From positions 1-21,994 of the forward strand of contig DASWRT010000250.1 in NCBI GenBank assembly GCA_036403035.1: a stretch of 21,994 nt of DNA, in the 5' to 3' direction. A program made the position numbers and the translations under genes. Below, piece after piece: positions 1 to 7,137 of the stretch (positions within the stretch are counted from its first letter, which is position 1; each line of letters begins with the position of its first letter). The notes under the pieces were generated by a model that made no database searches, was not told the DNA's origin, and worked only from the letters and a program-made list of their open reading frames with translations. Origin of the DNA: DASWRT01 sp036403035 (GTDB lineage: Bacteria; Pseudomonadota; Alphaproteobacteria; ATCC43930; CGMCC-115725).

Positions 1-1
1 G

Positions 2-151
2 GTCTATGTCTCGGTCGGCCATCGCGTCTCGCTGGAGAGCGCGGCCGATTGGGTGATGCGGACGGTCCGTGGCTACCGCCTGCCCGAACCGACGCGGCAG
101 GCCCATCTCGCGGCGAACGAAGTCCGCCGCCGGGCAGCGGCCGCGGTCTGA
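2..151 (+). CDS. nfi: Endonuclease V, C-terminal fragment (5' end outside the window)
   Basis: The frame is open from the window edge and ends in TGA at 149-151, leaving 49 residues. The motif order YVSVGHRVSLESA, then RLPEPTRQAH, is the conserved C-terminal end of endonuclease V, which nicks DNA near deoxyinosine and other deaminated bases during repair. The catalytic acidic residues lie upstream, outside the window, so activity cannot be judged. The assignment rests on family recognition of this C-terminal block alone. It is followed by a short intergenic gap and a gene in the same orientation. Confidence 0.85.
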   Translation, partial: VYVSVGHRVSLESAADWVMRTVRGYRLPEPTRQAHLAANEVRRRAAAAV

Positions 152-224
152 ACGTCGCGTCGAGGTTGATGAAGTATTAACCGGTTCGCCTTTGAATCCG
201 TTCCGCCCTACAGAAGGAGCGGAG

Positions 225-956
225 ATGACGAAGATCGCGCCGACCCAGTCCGCTGCGCCGACGCAAGGCAACGACATCGTCAATGCGACGAAGGCTGCGG
301 CGGCCGGCACGAAGACCAATTTCCGCTCGCTCCTCGCCAGCAGCCTGTCCGAAAGCCGCCACAACCCGCTCGCGAAGAACCCGCGATCGAGCGCCGCGGG
401 CGCCTTCCAGTTCACCGAGCGGACATGGCTCGACCTCGTGCGGCGTCACGGCGCGGCGCTCGGCCACGCCGGCGAGGCGGCGAAGGTCACGGTGTCCGCG
501 AAGGGCGCGCCCACCGTCGCCGATCCGGCGGACCGCAAGGCGATCCTGGCGCTGCGCTCCGACACCCGCTTCGCCGGCGCGCTCGCGGCTCGCTACTCGG
601 ACGAGAACCGGACCACGCTGACGCGCAGCCTCGGCCGCAAGGTCAGCGAGAACGAGGTCCGGATGGCCTACCTGCTGGGAGCCGGCGGCGCTGCACGCGT
701 CCTGAAGGCGGCGAAGGATCATCCCGGCGTCACGGTCGACAAGCTCATCCCGTCGGCGGTGCGCAGCAACCCGAGCCTGTTCGTGAATCCCGGCGGCGGC
801 GTGAAGACGGCCAAGGAAGCCGTGGCGGCGCTGGAACGCCGGTTCGACGCCGCCAGCCGCCACGTCGCCAGGACCAAGCTGTCCTCGGCCGCGGACCCGG
901 CGCCGATCGGTATCCCGACCGACGACGACGGCGCCGCCGCCGAAAGCGTCGCCTGA
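225..956 (+). CDS. Lytic transglycosylase (SLT)-like protein
   Basis: A 243-residue protein. Residues about 33-72 contain LSESRHNPLA followed by SSAAGAFQFTERTWL, the SLT/lysozyme-like pattern with a probable catalytic Glu43 in the S-E-S motif and the downstream G-A-x-Q-F block. Enzymes of this fold cleave the MurNAc-GlcNAc bond of peptidoglycan. The ATG at 225 is preferred over the upstream in-frame start because AGAAGGAGCGGAG lies directly before it and the upstream extension is Arg-rich and unlike the family. No signal peptide is visible, so export, if any, needs another route; soluble SLT proteins of this type occur near flagellar, secretion or phage genes. The C-terminus after residue 210 is Ala- and Asp-rich and probably disordered. 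The substrate is inferred, not shown. Confidence 0.75.
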   Translation: MTKIAPTQSAAPTQGNDIVNATKAAAAGTKTNFRSLLASSLSESRHNPLAKNPRSSAAGAFQFTERTWLDLVRRHGAALGHAGEAAKVTVSAKGAPTVADPADRKAILALRSDTRFAGALAARYSDENRTTLTRSLGRKVSENEVRMAYLLGAGGAARVLKAAKDHPGVTVDKLIPSAVRSNPSLFVNPGGGVKTAKEAVAALERRFDAASRHVARTKLSSAADPAPIGIPTDDDGAAAESVA

Positions 957-974
957 CGGCAGCAGCCGGCGCGC

Positions 975-1334
975 TTAGACTGCGGCAGGCGCGTCGACCC
1001 GATCGAGGTCGCGGGCCGCCAGAGCGCCTTCGACCGCGGTCTCGCCGCGCCGCGTCCGCTCGCGCTCGTCCTTCACCACGTCGTAGAGACGCCGGTATTT
1101 GCCGACGAAGCCTTTCCGGCAGGCGCGGTGGAAGCGCTGAGCCTGCGTCGCCCAATCGTCCTCGGGCCGGACCCAGCTTACGTAGCTGACGCCGTTGCGC
1201 GGGTCGGTCCTCAGATAGCGGCCGACGCCCCTCTCCGCCGACTTCACCCATTGGCCGGGCTGAAGGCGGAGCGCGCCGCGCGCGAGGAGAAGCTTGACCT
1301 GCGGCGTCAGGTCGACAGTGGGGAAATATCGCAT
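975..1334 (-). CDS. Hypothetical 119-aa basic protein, LexA-box-associated
   Basis: I do not recognise a named family. From ATG 1334 the protein begins MRYFPTVDLTPQVKLLL and is rich in Arg, Lys, Trp and Tyr (WVKSAERGVGRYLR, then WVRPEDDWATQAQRFHRACRKGFVGKYRRLYD), which suggests a small nucleic-acid-binding protein; this is inference. The in-frame extension up to 1418 is Arg/Gly-rich and looks non-native, so the shorter start is preferred, although no clear Shine-Dalgarno sequence precedes it. Two LexA-type boxes lie about 150 and 250 bp upstream, so it may be an SOS gene. It is the leftmost member of the minus-strand block that contains recD2, ssb, the annealing protein and the exonuclease. 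Confidence 0.6.
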   Translation of the reverse strand: MRYFPTVDLTPQVKLLLARGALRLQPGQWVKSAERGVGRYLRTDPRNGVSYVSWVRPEDDWATQAQRFHRACRKGFVGKYRRLYDVVKDERERTRRGETAVEGALAARDLDRVDAPAAV

Positions 1335-1485
1335 GGTCGGTAACGTCAGAAGATGATCCGGACGACACGCCCGTCCGTGGCGCCGCCCCTCGCCGCGAAG
1401 ACGGCTCCGCCGGACCACGCCGGAAGCGAGTCCGCGGGGCCGGAAAAGAGGTCATCGACAAGGAAATCGGTATGCGATATATGGT

Positions 1486-1500
1486 GTTCCTGTTTTGTTT
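1486..1500. promoter_or_regulatory. LexA box, imperfect (GTTC-N7-GTTT)
   Basis: GTTCCTGTTTTGTTT differs at one defining base from the alphaproteobacterial LexA consensus GTTC-N7-GTTC. It shares 15 of 17 bases with the perfect box 99 bp further right, so the two look like a duplicated operator. On the minus strand it lies between a TTGCGA hexamer and TATATC with a rather long 19-bp spacer, pointing toward the 119-aa gene at 975-1334. Confidence 0.55.
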
Positions 1501-1578
1501 TCGCAACGGCAATGGACTGGCGCGAAGGGCGCTATCGCCGGCCTCGACGGCAGCAACGAACAGGCAGCAAAAATATTA

Positions 1579-1607
1579 TTGACCGTTCTTGTTTTGTTCT
1601 CTAAAAT
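1579..1607 (+). promoter_or_regulatory. Sigma70-like promoter with a perfect LexA box in its spacer
   Basis: TTGACC (1579-1584), exactly 17 bp, then TAAAAT (1602-1607) make a good housekeeping promoter on the plus strand. The spacer contains GTTC-TTGTTTT-GTTC at 1585-1599, a perfect match to the alphaproteobacterial LexA consensus, so bound LexA would cover the polymerase site. Transcription would start near 1614 and run rightward, where no convincing gene is present before the antisense end of the 1875-2600 gene. Confidence 0.75.
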
Positions 1608-1741
1608 CCTCTCCATCGGACCATACGCGGGGGCGCAATCAGTACGCCGCGCCACTGGCGCTCCCGAAGATGCGGCGTTCTTTCTGTGGTTCAATGCGTC
1701 GCCGGATCGTGTGCCTCCAAGGCAGGATCGGCGGGAATCTT

Positions 1742-1784
1742 GGGGATAGGCTGGGTCGCGCTCTGCGCGCCAGCCTGTCACCCC
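1742..1784. terminator. Strong GC-rich hairpin, possible terminator
   Basis: Arms AGGCTGG (1748-1754) and CCAGCCT (1770-1776) enclose a second perfect stem CGCGC/GCGCG with a TCT loop (1757-1769). GGGG at 1742-1745 and CCCC at 1781-1784 can extend the base. No T-tract follows on either strand, so it is not a canonical intrinsic terminator. It lies about 130 nt downstream of the expected start of the LexA-controlled plus-strand transcript and about 90 nt beyond the stop of the minus-strand gene at 1875-2600, so it could end either transcript. Confidence 0.5.
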
Positions 1785-1874
1785 AGGACGCAATCACCGG
1801 CCCTGATCCGGCCGGCCTCCTACCGGAAATCGGATCTTCCGCAGAGCCCGCGAAGGCCGACGCGCAAGCCGCCA

Positions 1875-2600
1875 TCAAGCGTCGTGATGAGCAGGCTCAC
1901 GGCTCGGGCCCTCCACGAGCCAATCCGCGGCAGCACCGGTTGCAAACGCGTACACCGCCTTGTGCAGGAGGTCGATCACCTGCTCATCCACCGGCCACGT
2001 CCAAGGCGGTGCGCCGACGCGCGTCGCATTCTCCAACGTCTGATCGTTCAGCAGCCGCAGATTGAGGTGAATGAACGATCCCATGGGGCCGCGGATTCCT
2101 CGCCGCGCCATCATGGCGCGCGCCGCACCCAAAGCGATGCCTTGCCCCCAGTGCATGGCCCAATTCAGCGCGAGCCGATCGCTGTCCGGTTTCTCGGGAA
2201 GTCGGAGCAACCGCTCCAGAGTGTGAGCGGGAACGTACGAGTTCGGCCGCTTGGTGAAGGCCTGCTCCAGTTTCTCGGCCAGCGTCATCGCGGCGACGCC
2301 GACCGCGCCGGCCACGAGGCCGCGCGCCAACACCTCTCCGGTCCGCATGGACCGGCTTGCCGTCGAACCAGGATATCGGGCGGGGGACCGGGACCGGGAA
2401 CGGTCGCGGCGGGAGCCGGTGACGCCTGGATCGCTGCCTCTATCCAACCGACCTGCTACCCGATCCACGACGTTCTCGATATTGCTGCCGGCTCCGCCGC
2501 TCGCGCCGCTTTCGTCCAAGGCCACGGTCGTCCCGGCGTCCTCCCCGATGTGAGTTTCGATGGCGATCTCGTGGAGCGGTCTCGGGGTCTGTCGGGCCAT
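1875..2600 (-). CDS. Conserved-looking hypothetical protein with a membrane-type C-terminal domain
   Basis: A 241-residue product. The first 84 residues are low-complexity, polar and Arg/Ser/Gly-rich. From residue 85 (MRTGEVLARGLVAGAVGVAA) a compact domain begins, with an apparent membrane helix followed by AMTLAEKLEQAF, YVPAHTLERLL, LNWAMHWGQGIALG, LLNDQTLENATRVGAPPWTWP and a C-terminal LLHKAVYAFATGAAADWL helix. The many Trp and Gly residues and the helix spacing suggest a small integral membrane protein of unknown function. The start at 2600 is supported by AAGAGG eight bases upstream; a start at 2348 would give only the C-terminal domain and lacks a good binding site. It lies 174 bp downstream of recD2 on the same strand. 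Confidence 0.65.
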   Translation of the reverse strand: MARQTPRPLHEIAIETHIGEDAGTTVALDESGASGGAGSNIENVVDRVAGRLDRGSDPGVTGSRRDRSRSRSPARYPGSTASRSMRTGEVLARGLVAGAVGVAAMTLAEKLEQAFTKRPNSYVPAHTLERLLRLPEKPDSDRLALNWAMHWGQGIALGAARAMMARRGIRGPMGSFIHLNLRLLNDQTLENATRVGAPPWTWPVDEQVIDLLHKAVYAFATGAAADWLVEGPSREPAHHDA

Positions 2601-2774
2601 GTGGGATGCCTCTTGTCCGAAGAGAGCGAGTGCCTACAGTGACCTGCAAACGGCGCCTTCCGGCATCCGTCTCCCTCCAGGCCAACTATGGGTGCAAGCG
2701 GCCCCCGGCTCGGCCGGCCTTCGCTGCGCGATTCGCAACGCCCATTCAGCAGCATCGCGCCGGCCCCACGAATG

Positions 2775-5102
2775 TCACTCCCCCGCGAGCGGCAGGCTTT
2801 CCTGCCCGCGCCGCTCCATCCGCAGCCAGTCCTTGAGCTTCGACCAGCGATGCTGGTCGTGCACCGTCGCGATCGCGGCCTGCAACGCCTCGCGCTCTCC
2901 GACCAGAACCACGAGGCGCTTGCCGCGCGTGATGCCGGTGTAGATCAGGTTGCGGCAGAGCATGCGGCGGTGCTGCGTCGTCACCGGGATCACGACCGAC
3001 GGGTACTCCGAGCCCTGCGCCTTGTGGATGGTGATCGCATAGGCGAGCACGAGCTGGTCCAGCTCGTTCCGGCCATAGGGCACCGAGCGGCCCTCGAAAT
3101 CGACGATCAGGCCGCCCTCGTGCTCGTCGATCTGCGCCACCACCCCGAGATCGCCGTTGAAGATGTTGCGGTCGTAGTCGTTCTCGACCTGCATCACCTT
3201 GTCGCCGACCGAGAAGGTCCAGCCGAACCGCTCGACGCTGCGCCGCCCCAGCGGCGGGTTGAGCGCCTTTTGCAGTTCGATATTGAGCGAGCGTGCGCCG
3301 AGGCTGCCGCGCATCATCGGGGACAGGACCTGCACGTCGCGGACGGGGTCGAGCCCGAAGCGTCGCGGGATCCGCTCGCGTACGATGTGGAGGATCTTGC
3401 GCAGCCCCTCGCGCTGGTCCCGCGCCTCGACGAAATAGAAGTCCGACAGTACGCTGCCGCCGCCCGCCGGCCCCGTCGACGTCGCCCCGCCGTCCGGCGC
3501 TGCCGCCGTCACGTCCGGCATCTCGCCGCGATTGATGCGATGTGCGCTGCGCACGATCGCGCTGTCGGTCGCCTGCCGGAACACCTCGGTGAGCCGCGCC
3601 ACCGGCACGAGCCCGGACTCGACGACGTCGCGCAGCAGGTGCCCCGGCCCGATCGAGGGAAGCTGGTCGCCGTCGCCGACCAGCAGCAGCGCAGCACCCT
3701 GCGGCAGCGATCCGAGCAGCACGCCCATCATCACCACATCGACCATCGACACCTCGTCGACGATGAGGAGGTCGCAGTCGAGCGGCTCGTCGCTGCGCCG
3801 CACCGCGCCGTCGCGCATCGGATCGAGCGCGAGCAGGCGGTGGATCGTTTGCGCCTCGACGCCGGTGCTCTCGGTCAGCCGCTTCGCCGCACGCCCGGTC
3901 GCGGCGCAGAGCAGCGCGCGAACGCCCTGCGCCCTCAGGAGCGACAGGACCGAGGCGATCAGCGTCGTCTTACCGACGCCGGGACCGCCGGTGACGACCG
4001 AAACCTTCGACGCGAGCGCGACGCGGCAGGCCTGCCGCTGACCGTCGGAAAGGCGGACCCCGGTATCCGCCTCGATCTGCCCGAACGCGACGTCCAGGTC
4101 CGGCACGGTCCAGGACGGCGGCCCGCCGGCGAGCAGGCGCAGCCGCGCGGCGACGTCGCGCTCGGCCCGATGCAGCCCGGCCTGGAAGACGCAGAGCGTG
4201 CCCTCGACCGTGTCGGCGACGAGGTCGCCGTCGGCCAGGGTCGCGTGAAGCTCTGCCGCGGCAGCCTGCCGCGTCGTCTCCAGCAGGTCCGCCGCACGGG
4301 TCGTCAGCTCGTTGAGCGGCAGGCCGCAATGGCCGTTCCGCGCCGCTTCGCGCAGCACGAAGGCGAGCCCGGCGCGCAGCCGCATCGGCGCGTTCTCGCG
4401 GATGCCGTGCTGCGCCGCCACGGCGTCCGCCGCGGCGAAGGTGATGCCGCCGACATCGTGCATCAGCCGGTACGGGTCGTCGGCGATCAGCCGGCGCGCC
4501 TCCGGCCCGTAGACCTTGTACGCCTTGAGGGCGCGCGACACCCCGATGCCGAAGCCGCGCAGGAAGAGGATGAGATCGCGGATCGCCTTACGGTCAGCCC
4601 AGGCCGCGGCGATCTGCTGCGCCTTCGCCGCGCCGATGCCGGGCACGGAGCGGAGCCGCTTCGGCTCGCGCTCGATCACGTCGAAAACGCGGGCGCCGAA
4701 CGCCGCGACGAGGCGCTGCGCGTAGACCGGGCCGACGCCCGGCAGCATGCCGGACCCGAGATAGCGCTCCACGCCGTCTGCGGTCGACGGCGCCGCGGAT
4801 TGCAGCGCATCGGCGCGGAACTGGTAGCCGTGCCGGCGGTCGTTGATCCAGCCGCCGCGGGCCTCGATGAACTCGCCGACGACGATCGCGGCGGCGTGGC
4901 CGACGACCGTGGCGAGCAGGCGCTGCCCGCTGAGCTTTACCCGCGTGACGCAGAACCCGGTCTGCGGGTTGTGGTAGATCACCCGCTCGACGACGCCGCA
5001 GACCGTCTCGCGGTGACGGGAAGCAGCCGGCACGAGGGCAAGTTCGCCCTGGGCGGAATCGGAGTCCGAGTCGAGCGTGAAGTGTGCTGTATCGTGCTGC
5101 AT
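2775..5102 (-). CDS. recD2: RecD2-type ATP-dependent DNA helicase
   Basis: A 775-residue superfamily 1 helicase with the RecD2 layout. Residues about 30-110 form the N-terminal OB-like part (VCGVVERVIYHNPQTGFCV). Helix-hairpin-helix motifs follow at about 118-136 (GMLPGVGPVYAQRLVAAFG) and 152-168 (VPGIGAAKAQQIAAAW). Helicase motifs are intact: Walker A GGPGVGKTT at 372-380, Walker B LLIVDEVSMVD at 445-455, motif III GDGDQLPSIGPG at 476-487, IHKAQGSEYPSVVIP at 692-706 and motif VI YTGITRGKRLVV at 721-732. The usual RecBC partners are not in the window, as expected for RecD2, which unwinds DNA 5' to 3' without RecBC. No strong ribosome binding site is seen at 5102, so the start may be a little further in. 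It may be recruited into the recombination block, but an independent chromosomal role is equally possible. Confidence 0.93.
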   Translation of the reverse strand: MQHDTAHFTLDSDSDSAQGELALVPAASRHRETVCGVVERVIYHNPQTGFCVTRVKLSGQRLLATVVGHAAAIVVGEFIEARGGWINDRRHGYQFRADALQSAAPSTADGVERYLGSGMLPGVGPVYAQRLVAAFGARVFDVIEREPKRLRSVPGIGAAKAQQIAAAWADRKAIRDLILFLRGFGIGVSRALKAYKVYGPEARRLIADDPYRLMHDVGGITFAAADAVAAQHGIRENAPMRLRAGLAFVLREAARNGHCGLPLNELTTRAADLLETTRQAAAAELHATLADGDLVADTVEGTLCVFQAGLHRAERDVAARLRLLAGGPPSWTVPDLDVAFGQIEADTGVRLSDGQRQACRVALASKVSVVTGGPGVGKTTLIASVLSLLRAQGVRALLCAATGRAAKRLTESTGVEAQTIHRLLALDPMRDGAVRRSDEPLDCDLLIVDEVSMVDVVMMGVLLGSLPQGAALLLVGDGDQLPSIGPGHLLRDVVESGLVPVARLTEVFRQATDSAIVRSAHRINRGEMPDVTAAAPDGGATSTGPAGGGSVLSDFYFVEARDQREGLRKILHIVRERIPRRFGLDPVRDVQVLSPMMRGSLGARSLNIELQKALNPPLGRRSVERFGWTFSVGDKVMQVENDYDRNIFNGDLGVVAQIDEHEGGLIVDFEGRSVPYGRNELDQLVLAYAITIHKAQGSEYPSVVIPVTTQHRRMLCRNLIYTGITRGKRLVVLVGEREALQAAIATVHDQHRWSKLKDWLRMERRGQESLPLAGE

Positions 5103-5444
5103 CGGGAGGTGCGCCCACCGGTCGCCCGGGCGGGCGGCTTCGTTCAGCCGGCCGGGACGCGGCGTTCGGGAGAAATCCCTGTCGGCGAAAGCAGCTCGTC
5201 GCCAAGGCCAAGATCAGGGAGAAGACACATGGCCTGTAAATAATATTCTCCGGAGTCCGGCGCCAGAGGTTTGGCTTTCCAAATTCTTGAGCAACTCAAG
5301 AAATGAGGTTGAATAAATAAATGGACTTTGAATCGCAGCGTGCTTTTTGATTGGAGCGATAGATCGTGCTGAGTGCTTCGCCTATTCCGCAGCGCCGCTT
5401 ATGATCTGCTGCCGCACGTTCGATCAACAGTGAGGGATGGCGAG
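5103..5444. other. 342-bp intergenic region between recD2 and an EamA transporter
   Basis: This is a divergent promoter region. The part from about 5220 to 5350 is AT-rich relative to the flanks. It contains a palindrome with 8-bp arms, TTCTTGAG at 5284-5291 and CTCAAGAA at 5295-5302, separated by CAA, which could be an operator. No LexA box and no gene were found here. Confidence 0.5.
5284..5302. promoter_or_regulatory. Short perfect palindrome, possible operator
   Basis: TTCTTGAG and CTCAAGAA form an 8-bp inverted repeat around CAA, in an AT-rich part of the recD2/EamA divergent region. The size and symmetry suit a dimeric repressor. No known regulator can be named from it. Confidence 0.35.
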
Positions 5445-6431
5445 GTGACGGTGAAACCGACGACGACGAGATCGGCCGCAACCGGGCAGACAGCCGCCGC
5501 CGGCAACCAGTCGGTCCTCGTCCTCCTCGCGGTCGTGGTGTTGTTCGGCATGACATGGCCGGTCATCAAGCTCGGCCTCGACGGCGGCGCGACGCCGCTC
5601 TGGTTCGCCGTTGGACGAGCCGGCTTCAGCACGCTCGCCTCGTTCCTCATGCTGCTCGTGCTGGGCCGGCTGAGCCTGCCGCCGCGCGCCGATCTGCCGA
5701 TCGTCGTGTCGGTCGGCGTGCTGCAGCTCATGGCGTTCTTCGCCCTGATCAATCTCGGACTCCGCCACGTACCGGCGGGCCGGTCGGCGGTGCTCGCTTA
5801 CACGACGACCTTGTGGCTGGCGCCGCTTTCCGCCGTGGTAGGCGAGCATATCGGCCTCAAGCGCGGCATCGGAATCCTCGTCGGCTTCGCCGGGGTGGCC
5901 GCGATGATCAACCCGCTCGCGATCGACTGGTCGGACCGCGACGTGCTGTGGGGACACGGTGTCCTGCTGCTCGCGGCGCTCTCCTGGGCGCTGGCGATCT
6001 TCCATTCCCGCCGCCACCGATGGCAGGCCGCGCCGCTCGACCTGCTGCCGTGGCAGATGCTGCTCGCGACGGCGCTGCTTGCGATCCTCGCCGCCTGGGC
6101 GGAGCCGAAGGGTAGGGTCGGCCTGCATGGCACCGCCCTGCCCTGCCTGCTGTTCCTCGGCGTCGTCGCCGGGCCGCTCGGCTCGTGGGCGGCGCTGACG
6201 GCCCAGCGCGCACTGCCGCTCGTCGTGAGTTCGCTGGGCTTCCTCGGGGTGCCGGTGGTCGGCATCGCGGCGTCGCTGCTCTGGCTCGGCGAGACGCTGA
6301 CGCCGAGCCTGATCGCGGGCTCGGCGCTGATCATCGGCGGCCTCGCGATCGTGACGCTCAGCGCCCGCCCGACCGCTGTGAAATCCGTGGAAACAGCCAC
6401 GGCGACCGCATCGCCGGTCGATCGCAGTTAG
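5445..6431 (+). CDS. DMT-superfamily transporter (EamA family)
   Basis: A 328-residue integral membrane protein with about ten hydrophobic helices in two repeated EamA halves. The first begins near LVLLAVVVLFGMTWPVIKLGLDGG, including the typical W-P-x-I-K motif, and the second near VLWGHGVLLLAALSWALAIF. Proteins of this family export metabolites, amino acids or drugs; the substrate cannot be read from the sequence. GTG at 5445 is chosen because GAGGG lies about nine bases upstream and the helix region follows soon after; an ATG at 5373 would add a polar extension with no family match. The gene converges on parE with a 20-bp gap. It interrupts the minus-strand recombination block without an obvious link to it. 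Confidence 0.85.
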   Translation: MTVKPTTTRSAATGQTAAAGNQSVLVLLAVVVLFGMTWPVIKLGLDGGATPLWFAVGRAGFSTLASFLMLLVLGRLSLPPRADLPIVVSVGVLQLMAFFALINLGLRHVPAGRSAVLAYTTTLWLAPLSAVVGEHIGLKRGIGILVGFAGVAAMINPLAIDWSDRDVLWGHGVLLLAALSWALAIFHSRRHRWQAAPLDLLPWQMLLATALLAILAAWAEPKGRVGLHGTALPCLLFLGVVAGPLGSWAALTAQRALPLVVSSLGFLGVPVVGIAASLLWLGETLTPSLIAGSALIIGGLAIVTLSARPTAVKSVETATATASPVDRS

Positions 6432-6451
6432 GCGACTTGGATACCTCGATC

Positions 6452-6811
6452 TCAGCCGAGATCGGTACCGATGTGCATCACCGAGTCCATCCGCCGGTGC
6501 AAGACGCGCAGTATGATTACGCCATCGCCACCGTCATCACGCAGATAGTAAAGCACGTGAGAAGCGGCGCCGAGGCGCCCCGCGGCAAGCTCCACGTGGA
6601 AGGACCGCAGTCCATCGAGGAGATCGTCGCGTTTGCGCGACCCGACCCGCTCCGGATTATCCCCGATCATCTCGGCTGCTTTTGCAATCAATCGGGCATA
6701 TCGATCCCGCTGTACCGGCCCGAACTGCCGTCTGCTTTCCTTCAGGATGTCGACGATGTCGTCAGCAGCGATTTCCGTAAGTCGGTAATGCAAAGCCGCG
6801 AAACGGGGCAA
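6452..6811 (-). CDS. parE: ParE/RelE-superfamily toxin
   Basis: A 119-residue protein with the ParE pattern: YRLTEIAADDIVDILKESRRQFG at the N-terminus, YARLIAKAAEMIGDNPERVGSR in the middle, FHVELAAGRLGAASHVLYYLRD and a C-terminal GVIILRVLHRRMDSVMHI, where ILRVLHRRMD matches the conserved strand and Arg/His cluster. ParE toxins typically poison DNA gyrase. The start appears to be TTG at 6811, directly abutting the parD stop (TAATTG), so toxin synthesis is probably coupled to antitoxin translation. An ATG a few bases upstream is in another frame and is not the start. The gene looks less GC-rich than its neighbours. Confidence 0.85.
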   Translation of the reverse strand: MPRFAALHYRLTEIAADDIVDILKESRRQFGPVQRDRYARLIAKAAEMIGDNPERVGSRKRDDLLDGLRSFHVELAAGRLGAASHVLYYLRDDGGDGVIILRVLHRRMDSVMHIGTDLG

Positions 6812-7072
6812 TTATACATCGGTGTCGCGGAGCGAAGCCGCGATGTCCCCGATTGAGCGCTTCGACAGACGGCCCTGGCGCGCCTGCTCCGCTCCGATTC
6901 CGATCTCCCGCCGGAGCACCGCCAGCGCTTCCTCGCGGATCGCTTTCTCGCGCCGAAGCAGCCGGAGAGCGTCGCGAACCACCTCGCTGGCGGTGCCATA
7001 ATCGCCGGAAGCCACTTCACCCTCGACGAATTCGACGAATTCGGCGGATAGACTCACGTTCATCGTCGGCAT
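6812..7072 (-). CDS. parD: ParD-family antitoxin
   Basis: An 86-residue protein beginning MPTMNVSLSAEFVEFVEGEV, then GDYGTASEVVRDALRLLRREKA, the ribbon-helix-helix DNA-binding domain of ParD antitoxins. The C-terminal part (RREIGIGAEQARQGRLSKRSIGDIAASL) is the toxin-binding tail. ATG 7072 is chosen because AAGGAGGG lies seven bases upstream; an upstream in-frame start would run through the palindrome at 7094-7130. ParD normally neutralises ParE and represses its own operon, and that palindrome is the obvious candidate operator. The pair follows ssb on the same strand with a 65-bp gap. Confidence 0.88.
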   Translation of the reverse strand: MPTMNVSLSAEFVEFVEGEVASGDYGTASEVVRDALRLLRREKAIREEALAVLRREIGIGAEQARQGRLSKRSIGDIAASLRDTDV

Positions 7073-7093
7073 CGGTACCCTCCTTGCAAAGAG

Positions 7094-7130
7094 GGTGGCG
7101 GCATTGTCAAAAACTGTCAATGCCGCCACC
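7094..7130. promoter_or_regulatory. Perfect 13-bp inverted repeat between ssb and parD
   Basis: GGTGGCGGCATTG (7094-7106) and CAATGCCGCCACC (7118-7130) are exact reverse complements around an 11-base loop. It starts eight bases beyond the ssb stop and ends 22 bases before the parD start. It could be a terminator of ssb transcription, a ParD operator, or both. On the minus strand the stem is followed by CTCTTTG, which is not a proper T-tract, so an operator or attenuator role is at least as likely. Confidence 0.75.
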
Positions 7131-7137
7131 GACGCGT

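Larger units (their letters stand above)
1335..1874. other. 540-bp gene-poor regulatory stretch
   Basis: No convincing gene is visible. Short open frames exist on both strands, but none combines a ribosome binding site, a family match and normal codon bias. The stretch carries two LexA-type boxes, a sigma70-like promoter reading rightward and a strong hairpin, each listed separately. The part from about 1480 to 1620 is clearly more AT-rich than its surroundings, as expected of a promoter region. Confidence 0.6.

Noticed and set aside
1683..1705. GAAC/GAAC pair resembling another LexA box
   Set aside because: On the minus strand the two GAAC units are eight bases apart, not seven, and they are not in a promoter context.
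1495..1749. Plus-strand frame with a hydrophobic stretch (KILLTVLVLFSKILSIG) in the LexA region
   Set aside because: The stretch is encoded by the -35/LexA/-10 promoter itself and the frame starts upstream of the expected transcription start; a short LexA-regulated membrane peptide is therefore not supported.
2688..5243. Very long plus-strand open frame opposite the helicase gene
   Set aside because: It is a mirror of GC-rich recD2 codons, rich in Arg, His and Asp, with no family pattern; recD2 motifs prove the minus strand is the coding one.
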